From an uncultured Clostridia bacterium (GTDB lineage: Bacteria; Bacillota; Clostridia; UBA1381), in assembly GCA_934444735.1 (NCBI GenBank), contig CAKSDE010000002.1, forward strand, positions 166,047-230,046: a stretch of DNA of 64,000 nucleotides, read 5' to 3'. Below the pieces are notes generated by a model. The model saw only the letters and a list, made by a program, of their open reading frames with translations, had not been told where the DNA came from and did no database searches. Below, piece by piece: positions 20,156 to 29,159 of this stretch (position 1 is its first letter; each line of letters starts with the position of its first letter). Made by a program: the position numbers and the translations under genes.

Positions 20156-21701
20156 ATGTTAAAAAGACTTATATCAGGGGCATTGACACTCGGAATTTTA
20201 GGTGCGTCGGCGGTAATGCCTGCAAGCGCGGAGGATGCGGCGCAAAGTATTACGGCGGAAATTTTTCCCGACAACTATATAATACGCTACGGAGGCAAAT
20301 ATTCGCATACGGCAAGAGAAATAATTGCGGTAAATACAATGCCGGCAAATATCAGAACCGATCAGGACGATATGTATTCACGCTATGTTATACCGGCGCC
20401 TGAGGCGGTTACAAATGTTGCTGTAAATATACCAAAACTGGGACTTATGATGAAAGATGAGAATACAGAGGCGATAATGGGAATGAGCCTTCGTTATTCT
20501 TTTGATGAAACAGAGCTCCCGAAAGACGGGGTGTATTACACAACGGGAAAATACGACAATACGCTTGGACAATTCAATCCCGAAACAGAGGTGCCGGACG
20601 GAAAAACGGCAGAAGAATGTGAAGGTGTTTTAAATTCTTGGCGAGATAAGCTTTTTTATAACAGAGCAGAGGCACAAATTCTGATCAATCAGATAAAACC
20701 GTCAACCTTCGGCATAACCGACGGGACAAAGGTAACGAAAAATATTGCAATGTCGGGATATTACTGGGCGCGCGAAGCATCAAGTCTTGCGGCTAAAAGA
20801 TACCCCGATTTGGCAGGATATATTTTCGGGGGCTGGAGTCAGCTGGACGCAGCAAGGGTTAACGATAGTGACGAGTATTTAACCGTTAAGGATAAAGACG
20901 GAAATCAGACCTGCGGAGTGAACTTTTATGTGGTGGATCTGGATCCGGCAAAAAGAGTAAAATCATATAAATTTGAAAATGCAAATGCAGAAAAGATGTA
21001 TCGTTATAACTTATTTGCAGTAACAGAAAAAGCGCTTTCAAACAATGAGCTGAAAGAAAAAATTGCCGCGGCGGATTTAAATGATGAAAAAGATATGGTT
21101 GACGCAGTGATTTTTGCAGACGAGCTAAGAGCAAGAAATGCGGTAAGTTCAGGCGAATATACTACTCTTTATGCAGCATATGACGCATTTTTGGAAAAGA
21201 GCGGGATTGACAAAAAAGACGCAAAGAGCTTTTATGTAAAAAAGGTCACAAACAGGGACGAGGACGGATATGAAGTCGGAGAATTAAAGAGCGTAAAAAC
21301 TCAAGGGAATACCCTTTCAAATCTGGCGTATAAGCTGAATAATAAAGAGGCTGTAAAGATTGCATATGTCGGCGGATCTCTCACATACGGCTCGGGAGAT
21401 GAGGCAAACTGCTGGAGAAAGCAGAACATGGCATGGTTTGAGGAAAATTATCCCGAAAGCGAGTTTACTTTCAAAAATTGCCAATATCGGCGATACGGAT
21501 CAAAGCTTTGACGCATATTTTGCGATATATGAAAAGGGTGCGTTAAAATCGGTAAGAAAGATTGTCGCAAATGCGCCTGCAAGAGAAGTCAGCTACAATT
21601 TTATGAGTGAGAAAATCACCGCGCAGGAAGAGGGCGATTTGAAAATACTGTTCTGGGAAAAGGACGGATTAAAGCCTTTGGAGGATGCACAGCTGCAATA
21701 G
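20156..21701 (+). pseudogene. Broken SGNH-hydrolase surface gene G (internal deletion)
   Basis: ATG 20156 follows AAAAGGAG and begins a signal peptide. The first 1.3 kb encode an A-type beta module ending in a ALSNNELK turn, plus a helical linker. An SGNH domain then begins (VGGSLTYGSG, near residue 405) but stops about 40 residues later, at TGA 21509-21511. The adjacent frame (from about 21480 to 21701) encodes the end of an immunoglobulin-like C-terminal domain similar to that of A1/A2, ending in a DGLKPLEDA strand. So most of the SGNH domain and the start of the last domain are missing and the remains are fused out of frame near 21478-21490. The product would lack the Asn and His blocks and be inactive. 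Alternative: an assembly collapse at this point. Confidence 0.75.
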
Positions 21702-21739
21702 CATTTAAAAATCGTGCAATGAAAAGCAGATATTTTTTA

Positions 21740-21767
21740 TTGCAAAATGTAAAAAACGTGTTATAAT
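21740..21767 (+). promoter_or_regulatory. Sigma-A promoter of H
   Basis: TTGCAA at 21740-21745, 16-bp spacer and TATAAT at 21762-21767 with an extended GTGT before the -10. Upstream lies a GCAGATATTTT stretch like one before the GH3 gene, a possible regulator site. Confidence 0.65.
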
Positions 21768-21808
21768 AGAATGTATAAATTATCCAAAACAGGAAAGGAA
21801 AACATCAG

Positions 21809-23650
21809 ATGGAGATACATATAAAAAACGGGCAAAGTATTGAAGAAGCGTTTGACGCGGCGAATAAGAGCAGCGAGGCGGTTGTGATAACGATTGAGCC
21901 GGGCGACTATGAAGTACCTCATACGCTTTTAATCGAAAAAGATGATTTGTCTGTAAAAGGCGAAAACAGTGAGGTTAATCTGCGCGGCTCTAAGAGGATT
22001 TCTATCGCGGATTCAAAAAAGGACGGTAATATCATTACGGTTGATTTGAAAAAGCATGGCATAACCGATATGGGGAAATTCGGCGAGGGACCTTATGAAG
22101 ATTTCTGGCATGTTCATGATATACCGAAGCCGCATATGACCGAGTACGGACCGGGTTTAGAGCTTTTTTATGACGGTGAGCTTATGCCGATTGCAAGATA
22201 CCCCGAAAAAGGCTTTATGAAGATAAAAGAGGCTGTGGGCAAGACACCGATTTATTTTAAAAAGAAGAAAAACGGTACGCAGGAGGGAATGTTTATAGCC
22301 GATGATGACGCGGTAAAGGATTGGGAAGATTACGAAGAAATTATGCTGATCGGCTACTGGAATGCAGACTGGGCAACGCAAAGGCACATGGTAAAGCACA
22401 TAGACAGAAAAACCGGTGTAATAGAGGTGAGCGAGCCGTATCACTGCATGGGATACCGTGACGGCGAGTGCTATACGGAAGAAGTCGGCGGCAGATTTTA
22501 TGCAATCAATGTAAAGGCGGCGATTAAAAAGCCGGGGGATTGGTGCATTGACCGCAAAAACGGCTTACTGTATATCTATCCGTATGACGGACAGGAATAT
22601 ATCGATGTTTCCTGTGCCGACGATATGTTTTATGCAAAGGGACACAAAAATATATGCATAGAGAATGTGAATGTTTCACAGTGCAGAAAATCCGCGGTAT
22701 ATTTTGAGGATTGTTCCGATGTGAATATATCGGATATGAAGATCAAAAACACGGGTGCATGGGGCATACTCGGAGAAAACTGCATGAGAATGAGCGTGGA
22801 AAAGTGCGCGGTTTCATTGACGGGCGGCGGAGGAATCGGCGTCAACGGCGGATCACGCGAAAAATTGATTCCCTCTGAAAATGTTGTTAAAAAGTGTGTT
22901 ATTCATGATATTGCAAGATGGCACAAGACCTATATGGCGGCTTTGGATATTTCGGGAGTCGGCTGTACCCTTTCGGAGAACTACATATATGATGTACCGC
23001 ATTTTGGTATTGTATTTGCGGGGAACAACCATATTATCGAAAAAAATGAGATCAATAATGCGTGCTACGAATCGAATGACGCAGGCGCTATCTACAGCGG
23101 AAGAAACTGGACTTTCCGCGGCAATATTATAAGATACAACTATCTGCATAATTTGAGCGGCAACGGCGGTATGGGCTGCATAGGTCTGTATTTTGACGAT
23201 GCTATGTCGAGCGCTGAGGTGTATGGCAATATTTTTGCCGACATTCCGTATATCGGACTCCTTTTGGGCGGCGGACGTGATTTTGATATACACAATAACA
23301 CTTTCTACAACTGCAAGATGGCGATTATGTATGACAGACGTGCGACAAATTGGGGTTCTTATCAGAAAGAGGGCTACGGACGTCTTGGCGAGCGCTTAAG
23401 AGAAATTGACTATAAATGCGATGTATGGAAAAAGGCTTATCCGAAGCTGTATACCATGGAGGAGGATAACATTCTCTATCCTATGGGTAACGTATTTAAA
23501 GATAATACGGTAATCGGCGGTGACGGATTTGCGCTCCAGGCAGAGGATTTGGTGGATATTACCGTTATTGAGGGAAATGTTTTCGTAAAGCCTGAATTTA
23601 GCGAAGAACATGAGATAAATCATGCTACATGGTACTACATTAACGAGTAA
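21809..23650 (+). CDS. Beta-helix carbohydrate enzyme H without signal peptide
   Basis: 613 aa from ATG 21809 after AGGAAAGGA. The N-terminus is not a signal peptide, so it should act in the cytoplasm, unlike D and E. It is a single right-handed beta-helix with the same landmarks as D/E: IARYPEKGF (about 131), GDWCIDRKNGLLYIYP (about 245), NDAGAIYSGR with D424, and GLYFDDAMS with D463/D464. Its length is close to that of stand-alone beta-helix glycosidases such as GH120 beta-xylosidases; GH141 (alpha-L-fucosidase/xylanase) is another candidate. Family membership needs a profile search. It has its own promoter and is followed by genes for GH3, AraC and GH95, which suggests it processes imported oligosaccharides from the glycan opened by the surface enzymes. 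Confidence 0.75.
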   Translation: MEIHIKNGQSIEEAFDAANKSSEAVVITIEPGDYEVPHTLLIEKDDLSVKGENSEVNLRGSKRISIADSKKDGNIITVDLKKHGITDMGKFGEGPYEDFWHVHDIPKPHMTEYGPGLELFYDGELMPIARYPEKGFMKIKEAVGKTPIYFKKKKNGTQEGMFIADDDAVKDWEDYEEIMLIGYWNADWATQRHMVKHIDRKTGVIEVSEPYHCMGYRDGECYTEEVGGRFYAINVKAAIKKPGDWCIDRKNGLLYIYPYDGQEYIDVSCADDMFYAKGHKNICIENVNVSQCRKSAVYFEDCSDVNISDMKIKNTGAWGILGENCMRMSVEKCAVSLTGGGGIGVNGGSREKLIPSENVVKKCVIHDIARWHKTYMAALDISGVGCTLSENYIYDVPHFGIVFAGNNHIIEKNEINNACYESNDAGAIYSGRNWTFRGNIIRYNYLHNLSGNGGMGCIGLYFDDAMSSAEVYGNIFADIPYIGLLLGGGRDFDIHNNTFYNCKMAIMYDRRATNWGSYQKEGYGRLGERLREIDYKCDVWKKAYPKLYTMEEDNILYPMGNVFKDNTVIGGDGFALQAEDLVDITVIEGNVFVKPEFSEEHEINHATWYYINE

Positions 23651-23706
23651 ATATTAAAAAAACGTGCTCAAATTCTGAGAAATCAGTGCAAATATTTTAT
23701 TTTATA

Positions 23707-23734
23707 TTGAAAAATTATTCGTATGTGTTATAAT
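23707..23734 (+). promoter_or_regulatory. Sigma-A promoter of the GH3 gene
   Basis: TTGAAA 23707-23712, 16-bp spacer, TATAAT 23729-23734 with extended TGTGT as in the H promoter. A GTGCAAATATTTT block at about 23686-23698 resembles the one upstream of H. Confidence 0.65.
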
Positions 23735-23822
23735 AAACATATCAATACGGCTTAAAAAAGCCATGACGGTATGTTATAAAACATATACGGATAATTTTTT
23801 TATTTATTAAGGACGTGATTTT

Positions 23823-25841
23823 ATGGAACAAGAAAAAATACTAAAAGAGATGAGCTTGGAGGAAAAAATACACCTTTTGAGCGGAAGTATGACAATTATG
23901 GGCTTGGACGGAATAGAACGGTTCGATATTAAACCGCTTAGAATGTCCGATGCGACAATGGGCGTACGTGTTACGGAATCAAAAAATCCCGAGGGTGCGG
24001 TGTGCTTTCCTTGTGCTGCGGCGATGGCGGCAACATGGAACAGAGAGCTTATACATACTCTCGGCGAGGCAATCGGCGAGGAGTGCATAAACGAGGATAA
24101 GGATATGATTTTAGGTCCGGGCTTAAATATTAAGCGCACGCCGCACTGCGGAAGAAACTTTGAATATTTTTCGGAGGATCCGTATTTGGCAGGTGAGCTG
24201 GGTGCGGAATATATAAAGGGTGTGCAGGAAAAAGGAGTCGGGACATCGCTTAAGCATTTTGCGATGAACAATCAGGAGCTGAACCGTGATTATGTGAGTG
24301 TTGAGGCAGACGAGAGAACTATGCGCGAGATTTATCTGCGCCCGTTTGAGATTGCGGTAAAAAAAGCAAAGCCGAAAACGGTAATGTCGGCATACAATAA
24401 GGTCAACAGCGTTTATGCTTCGGAGAATAAATATCTTTTAAATGATGTGCTTAAAAACGAATGGGGCTTTGAGGGCGCAGTCGTATCCGACTGGTGCGCG
24501 GTACATAATATCGGCTTTTCGGTAAAGGCAGGTCTGGATGTGCAGATGCCGTCAAATCCCGATATAGAAAAAGAGCTGAAATCGGCATTGGATAAGGGAA
24601 TTGTAACAGAGAATGACATAGATAAAGCGGCGATGCGTGTATTAAAGCTTTTGACAGAGTCCGCACCGGAAAAAATTAAATATGACAGAAAGAAACAGCA
24701 CGAGATTGCAAAAAAGGTGAGCGAAGAGTCGATATGTCTTTTGAAAAATGACGGAATACTCCCGATAAAAGAGGAAAAGTACGGGAAAATAAATATAGTG
24801 GGCGATTATGCGACAGATCCGCTGATATGCGGCGGCGGAAGTGCGGAGGTAAAGCCCGATAAATCGGTTGTGGATTCGCCGTTTGAGAGTATAAAGGCGC
24901 AGCTTAAAGATAAGAACAAGCTTTGTTATATCGAAAATATCATAGGAAAGGACGCGCACAGAAACGGTCCGATTTTCCCTGCAAGAGGTGTTATTACACG
25001 CAGCATACAAAAAGACGATTTGACAATTATATTTGCCGGTACGACAGAGTACAGCGAGTGCGAGGCAACGGATCGCTCGGACATTCATTTCGATCCGCAC
25101 ACCGATGAGATGATCCGCGTAATATGCGGCTGCTGCGACAATGTGATTGTGGTTATGCAGTCGGGTGATGCGCTGATACCGTGCCAGTGGCAGGAGAGGG
25201 CAAAAGGCATTGTGCAGATGTGGTTTGCAAGCGAAGCAGGCGGAGCGGCTATAGCGGACGTGCTTTTTGGAAAGGTGAATCCGTCGGGAAAACTGTCGCA
25301 GACCTTTATGCTTGAAGAGAGCGATATAAACTATCCCGGAACGATGCGCTCAATTTCGTATGACGAAAAATGGAGAGTCGGCTACAGATATTACGATTTG
25401 CACCCGGAGAAAATCTGGTTCCCGTTCGGACACGGACTTTCCTATACCGAATTTTTATACAGTGATATGAAGGTTGAAGTCGGAAAAGAGTCGGTAAAGG
25501 TGAGCGTGAAGGTTAAAAATATCGGAGATGCAGCGGGAAAAGAAACGGTTCAGGTTTATGTTTCGGATAAAGAGGCGACGGTTTCGCGCCCGATAAAAGA
25601 ATTAAAGGCATTTGAGAAAACGGAGCTTTTGCCGGGAGAGGAAAAAACGCTTTCTTTTGAGCTTGATGAGCGCGCATTTGCTTTTTATAATGTGGTGCTG
25701 AAAAAGTGGTATGTTGAAAGCGGAGAATTTGAAATTTCGATTGGCTCGTCCTCTCGGGATATTCGTCTGCAAAAGACAGTTTGTATAGAAAAAGAGGACG
25801 AATACACCATGAAAAACTACTCTTTTTCGATTATGGGGTAA
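23823..25841 (+). CDS. Glycoside hydrolase family 3 beta-glycosidase I
   Basis: 672 aa, no signal peptide, so cytoplasmic. The N-terminal GH3 TIM-barrel contains the LGPGLNIKRTPHCGRNFEYFSEDP region (about 98-121), the KHFAMNNQE substrate-binding loop, and the nucleophile D223 in GAVVSDW. The second alpha/beta domain (about 300-530) should carry the acid/base glutamate, and a fibronectin-like domain closes the protein (about 545-655). Members cleave terminal beta-linked glucose, xylose or similar sugars; specificity cannot be read from the sequence. It has its own promoter and lies 22 bp upstream of the AraC gene, so the two are probably co-transcribed. It is a typical length for the short GH3 type. 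Confidence 0.92.
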   Translation: MEQEKILKEMSLEEKIHLLSGSMTIMGLDGIERFDIKPLRMSDATMGVRVTESKNPEGAVCFPCAAAMAATWNRELIHTLGEAIGEECINEDKDMILGPGLNIKRTPHCGRNFEYFSEDPYLAGELGAEYIKGVQEKGVGTSLKHFAMNNQELNRDYVSVEADERTMREIYLRPFEIAVKKAKPKTVMSAYNKVNSVYASENKYLLNDVLKNEWGFEGAVVSDWCAVHNIGFSVKAGLDVQMPSNPDIEKELKSALDKGIVTENDIDKAAMRVLKLLTESAPEKIKYDRKKQHEIAKKVSEESICLLKNDGILPIKEEKYGKINIVGDYATDPLICGGGSAEVKPDKSVVDSPFESIKAQLKDKNKLCYIENIIGKDAHRNGPIFPARGVITRSIQKDDLTIIFAGTTEYSECEATDRSDIHFDPHTDEMIRVICGCCDNVIVVMQSGDALIPCQWQERAKGIVQMWFASEAGGAAIADVLFGKVNPSGKLSQTFMLEESDINYPGTMRSISYDEKWRVGYRYYDLHPEKIWFPFGHGLSYTEFLYSDMKVEVGKESVKVSVKVKNIGDAAGKETVQVYVSDKEATVSRPIKELKAFEKTELLPGEEKTLSFELDERAFAFYNVVLKKWYVESGEFEISIGSSSRDIRLQKTVCIEKEDEYTMKNYSFSIMG

Positions 25842-25863
25842 TATCTGAAGGAGGCGGCGGATT

Positions 25864-26733
25864 TTGAAGATAGCAAACGTCAAGGTGAAAAAATACAATG
25901 ACGGGGACAATATATCAATACTTTATAATACAATGCCTGATGACAGCGATGTTTATGTTGTGGAGGTCGGGCATATAAAAACCGAGCCGGGAAGAGAGCA
26001 GAAATATGAAAATAACGGCTGGTGCATACATTATATAATACGCGGAAAAGCTACCTTTAACGGAAAAAGCGTAGGCGTCGGGGACGGATATATAATGCCG
26101 CCCAAGAGCAGGGATTTATATGAATCGGACGAGAAAGAGCCGTATGAGTATGTATGGATAATTATCGGCGGCGCAAAGGCAAAGTATTTTTTGCGATATT
26201 GCGGCTTTGATTTTAATGAAAAGCTGTTTAAAAATAAAAATGCACCGATTTGTGCGGAGAAAATAAAAGAAGCGGTATACAGAGATTACAAAGAGAGAAA
26301 CCTGAATTTATCGCTTATGGGGCTTTTGTATGAGCTTGCATCGTTTCAGCGTTCGCCCGAGAGTGAGGAGATAATTCACTCGCTTGACGCGGAATGGAAC
26401 GTCGGCTCGGCATATGTAAAAGCGGCGATAGACCTGATACACATGGAATACGCAAATGATTTGACGGTTGCATATGTGGCGGGCAAGATACATATATCGC
26501 AAAACTATCTTTGCAGGCTGTTTAAACGGATTGTCGGCTGTACGCCGCAGGCATATATTGCCCAGTACAGAGTGGAAATCGCAAAAAGGCTTTTAAAGGA
26601 AACCGATTGGAAAATAGGCTCGATTTCCGAATCTATCGGGTATATGGATTCCCTGTATTTTTCACAGATTTTTAAAAGATACACCGATATGACGCCTACG
26701 CAGTACAGGAAAAAAGCAAAAGAGGATATGTAA
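25864..26733 (+). CDS. AraC-family transcriptional regulator J
   Basis: 289 aa. The start is TTG 25864 behind AAGGAGGCGG. An N-terminal cupin-like sugar-sensing domain (about 30-110; GWCIHYIIRGKATF, YIMPP) is followed by a C-terminal double helix-turn-helix (about 190-285; ISQNYLCRLFKRIVG, SLYFSQIFKRY). Regulators of this build bind a sugar and activate nearby catabolic genes. It follows GH3 and precedes a terminator, so it may be controlled with GH3. Likely targets are the H, I and K promoters, which share -10 region features; this is inference. Confidence 0.9.
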   Translation: MKIANVKVKKYNDGDNISILYNTMPDDSDVYVVEVGHIKTEPGREQKYENNGWCIHYIIRGKATFNGKSVGVGDGYIMPPKSRDLYESDEKEPYEYVWIIIGGAKAKYFLRYCGFDFNEKLFKNKNAPICAEKIKEAVYRDYKERNLNLSLMGLLYELASFQRSPESEEIIHSLDAEWNVGSAYVKAAIDLIHMEYANDLTVAYVAGKIHISQNYLCRLFKRIVGCTPQAYIAQYRVEIAKRLLKETDWKIGSISESIGYMDSLYFSQIFKRYTDMTPTQYRKKAKEDM

Positions 26734-26739
26734 ATTAAA

Positions 26740-26784
26740 ACATTCGTAATGCATGATTTTTCAATGTATTATGAATGTTTTTTT
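26740..26784 (+). terminator. Intrinsic terminator after the AraC gene
   Basis: A stem of about 15 bp (ACATTC...GAATGT with G-U pairs and a GATTTTTCA loop) is followed by seven T residues directly after the J stop codon. Confidence 0.75.
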
Positions 26785-26814
26785 ATGACAGATTATGAAA
26801 ATGTGTGCTATAAT
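26785..26814 (+). promoter_or_regulatory. Probable promoter of the GH95 gene
   Basis: TATAAT at 26809-26814 with an extended TGTGC before it and an ATGACA -35 at 26785-26790 (18-bp spacer), overlapping the end of the upstream terminator. Confidence 0.55.
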
Positions 26815-26881
26815 TGTTAATGTAAGGGAAATATATAATTTCGGAAAAAGTGATTTTTTTAATATAAAGAGGTAGATTTGA

Positions 26882-29053
26882 ATGTCGCGACTTTGGTATA
26901 AACAGTGTGCAAACTGCTGGGAACAGGCATTGCCGATAGGAAACGGAAGAATCGGCGGTATGGTTTTCGGCGGGAATTATTATGAGATGATATATATAAA
27001 TGAGGAAACACTATGGACGGGAAATCCCAAAAGACCAGACGTGAAATATGACATGGGAGAAGTGGAGAAAATCCGCGGAAAAATTCGGAAGAGGGATTAT
27101 AAATCCGCCGAAAAAGAAATTATTGATATGATGAAGGGCGAGCATAGCGAAAGCTATCTGAGTCCCGGGAAAATATTTATCGACTTTAACAATTCGGGTA
27201 ACGGTCATGTGGAAAGCTATAAAAGAAGTCTTGATCTCGATACTGCGGTGTGCAGCGTTGAAACAGCTTTAAATGACCGCAATTTCAAGGAAATGATACG
27301 GCATAAACGTGAATATTTCGTGTCCTTTGCAGACGATGTCATGGTTTTTAAAATCGGTGCGGACTATAAGTATCTATCCTTTGACGTTGCATTTGAGCCG
27401 AAACTCAATGCGGCGGTGGAATACATAAATGACGAAATAATCGTTACGGGGAGGTGCAGTATAGACGGCGGCAAAGACGAGGCAATTCCGTACAGGATAA
27501 TAATAAAGGCAGTGTGCGACGGGAATGTAATGGCTAAGGGCGCACAGCTTAGCGTTAGAGGAGCAGCGAGCGCGGTATTTATAATGTCGGTCGCGACGGG
27601 ATTTAACGGATTTGATAAGATGCCCGAGAGTGAGGGCAGAGACTATAAAAAAGAGTGCAGAGAAAAGCTTGAAAAAGCACTCACATTCGGCTTTAATGAA
27701 TTAAAGGCGCGCCATATTGAAAAATACCGCGAAATTTACGGCTCGTGCAGTATAAAGCTTTCCGATGAGGCGGACGATATTCCGACAGATGAGCGCTTAA
27801 AGCGTGTATCTGAGGGGGCGTCGGACAACAAACTGGTTGAGATGCTTTTCGATTACGGCAGATATTTGCTTGTATCGTCCTCCGAAAAAGGCGGACAGGC
27901 GGCAAACTTGCAGGGGATATGGACAAAAAAGCTGATCCCCGAATGGCTCGGAAATTACACGACAAACATCAATACGCAGATGAATTATTGGGCGGCGGAG
28001 AGTGTTGGACTGTCCGCGTGCCATATGCCGCTTTTAGAGATGATAAAGGATTTATCGAAAAAGGGAAATCACTACGGACTGCGCGGCTGGGTGTGCTGTC
28101 ATAATTCGGATATATGGCGTTTTAACCGCGAGGCGACAAAGGGAGTATACGCATACTGGCAGATGGGCGGAATATGGCTGTGCCGTCACATATATGAGCA
28201 TTTTGCCTATACGCGCGATTTGGAATTTTTAAAAGAATATATGCCTGTATTAAAGGGTGCATTTGAATTTTTGGAGGATTGGCTTGTTGCGGACGGTGAA
28301 TTTCTGACGACAATCCCATCGGTGTCTCCGGAAAATGCATTTTTCTTTGAGGGTGAAAAAATATCCGCGTCAAAGGGCTCTACGATGGATATTTCAATTA
28401 TAAAGGATTTTCTGGAAAATATGATTGAGCTTTCAAAGGAGCTGGGCGAGGACAGTGAGAAATATGAGCGCATTTTAAAGCGCCTGCCGCCTTTTAAGGT
28501 CGGCTCCGACGGAAGGCTTTTGGAATGGTGCGAGGAATTTGAGGAAACCGACAGACACCACAGGCACGTTTCGCATCTTTTTGGGATTTATCCCTCGAAA
28601 ATGCTGGAGGAATCTCCCGAATTGATTGAGGCGGCAAAAAAATCGCTTGCGGTGCGCCTGGAGGAAAATAACATTTATATCGGTTGGTTTAATGCGTGGG
28701 TAGCTAATATATACGCAAGGCTCAAAGAACCGCAAAAGGCGCTTGAGCGAATAAATTTTATGATAAAGCACTGTATGTATGATAATCTGTTCGATTCGCA
28801 TCCGCCTTTTCAGATGGACGGAAACAGCGGTGTGACTGCTGCGGTTGTGGAAATGCTTGTGCAGAGTCACCGCGGAAAAATAGAGCTTGCGCCGTCGGTA
28901 CCGCACGAATGGGAGAATATAAGCGTAAAAGGCTTAAAAGCGCGCGGCGGATATACCGTAAGCTATGAAATGAGAAACGCCAAGGTAACGGAGTACAGTA
29001 TCTTGGATAAAGACGGGAATATACCCGAGATTAAAGTTGTTTATCCCGCTTAA
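26882..29053 (+). CDS. Glycoside hydrolase family 95 enzyme K
   Basis: 723 aa, no signal peptide. It starts directly with the GH95 N-domain (LWYKQCANCWEQALPIGNGRIGG). The (alpha/alpha)6 catalytic part shows the expected active-site set: N362 and N364 in NINTQMNYW, general acid E484 in VSPEN and D646 in FQMDGNSG. The spacing fits the Bifidobacterium AfcA pattern (N421, N423, E566, D766). The family contains alpha-1,2-L-fucosidases and alpha-L-galactosidases; which one cannot be decided here. Cytoplasmic location implies action on imported oligosaccharides. It follows the AraC gene with its own promoter. Both L-fucose and L-galactose occur in rhamnogalacturonan II and xyloglucan, which matches a plant cell-wall locus. 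Confidence 0.9.
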   Translation: MSRLWYKQCANCWEQALPIGNGRIGGMVFGGNYYEMIYINEETLWTGNPKRPDVKYDMGEVEKIRGKIRKRDYKSAEKEIIDMMKGEHSESYLSPGKIFIDFNNSGNGHVESYKRSLDLDTAVCSVETALNDRNFKEMIRHKREYFVSFADDVMVFKIGADYKYLSFDVAFEPKLNAAVEYINDEIIVTGRCSIDGGKDEAIPYRIIIKAVCDGNVMAKGAQLSVRGAASAVFIMSVATGFNGFDKMPESEGRDYKKECREKLEKALTFGFNELKARHIEKYREIYGSCSIKLSDEADDIPTDERLKRVSEGASDNKLVEMLFDYGRYLLVSSSEKGGQAANLQGIWTKKLIPEWLGNYTTNINTQMNYWAAESVGLSACHMPLLEMIKDLSKKGNHYGLRGWVCCHNSDIWRFNREATKGVYAYWQMGGIWLCRHIYEHFAYTRDLEFLKEYMPVLKGAFEFLEDWLVADGEFLTTIPSVSPENAFFFEGEKISASKGSTMDISIIKDFLENMIELSKELGEDSEKYERILKRLPPFKVGSDGRLLEWCEEFEETDRHHRHVSHLFGIYPSKMLEESPELIEAAKKSLAVRLEENNIYIGWFNAWVANIYARLKEPQKALERINFMIKHCMYDNLFDSHPPFQMDGNSGVTAAVVEMLVQSHRGKIELAPSVPHEWENISVKGLKARGGYTVSYEMRNAKVTEYSILDKDGNIPEIKVVYPA

Positions 29054-29078
29054 ATAAAAAAGCGTGGAAATATAAAAA

Positions 29079-29138
29079 GAATAAGAGTGCGAAAAAGCGG
29101 ATTCTTATTCGGATTCACAATTTAGTGTCTAAGGACAC
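29079..29138 (+). other. Small hairpins ahead of A2
   Basis: The 106-bp gap between K and A2 holds an 8-bp inverted repeat GAATAAGA/TCTTATTC (29079-29110) and a 5-bp hairpin GTGTC/GACAC (29125-29138) just before the AAAGGAAGGA ribosome binding site. I do not see a convincing sigma-A promoter, so transcription of cassette 2 may come partly from K or from an atypical promoter. Confidence 0.35.
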
Positions 29139-29159
29139 GGAAAGGAAGGAAAAAATAAA

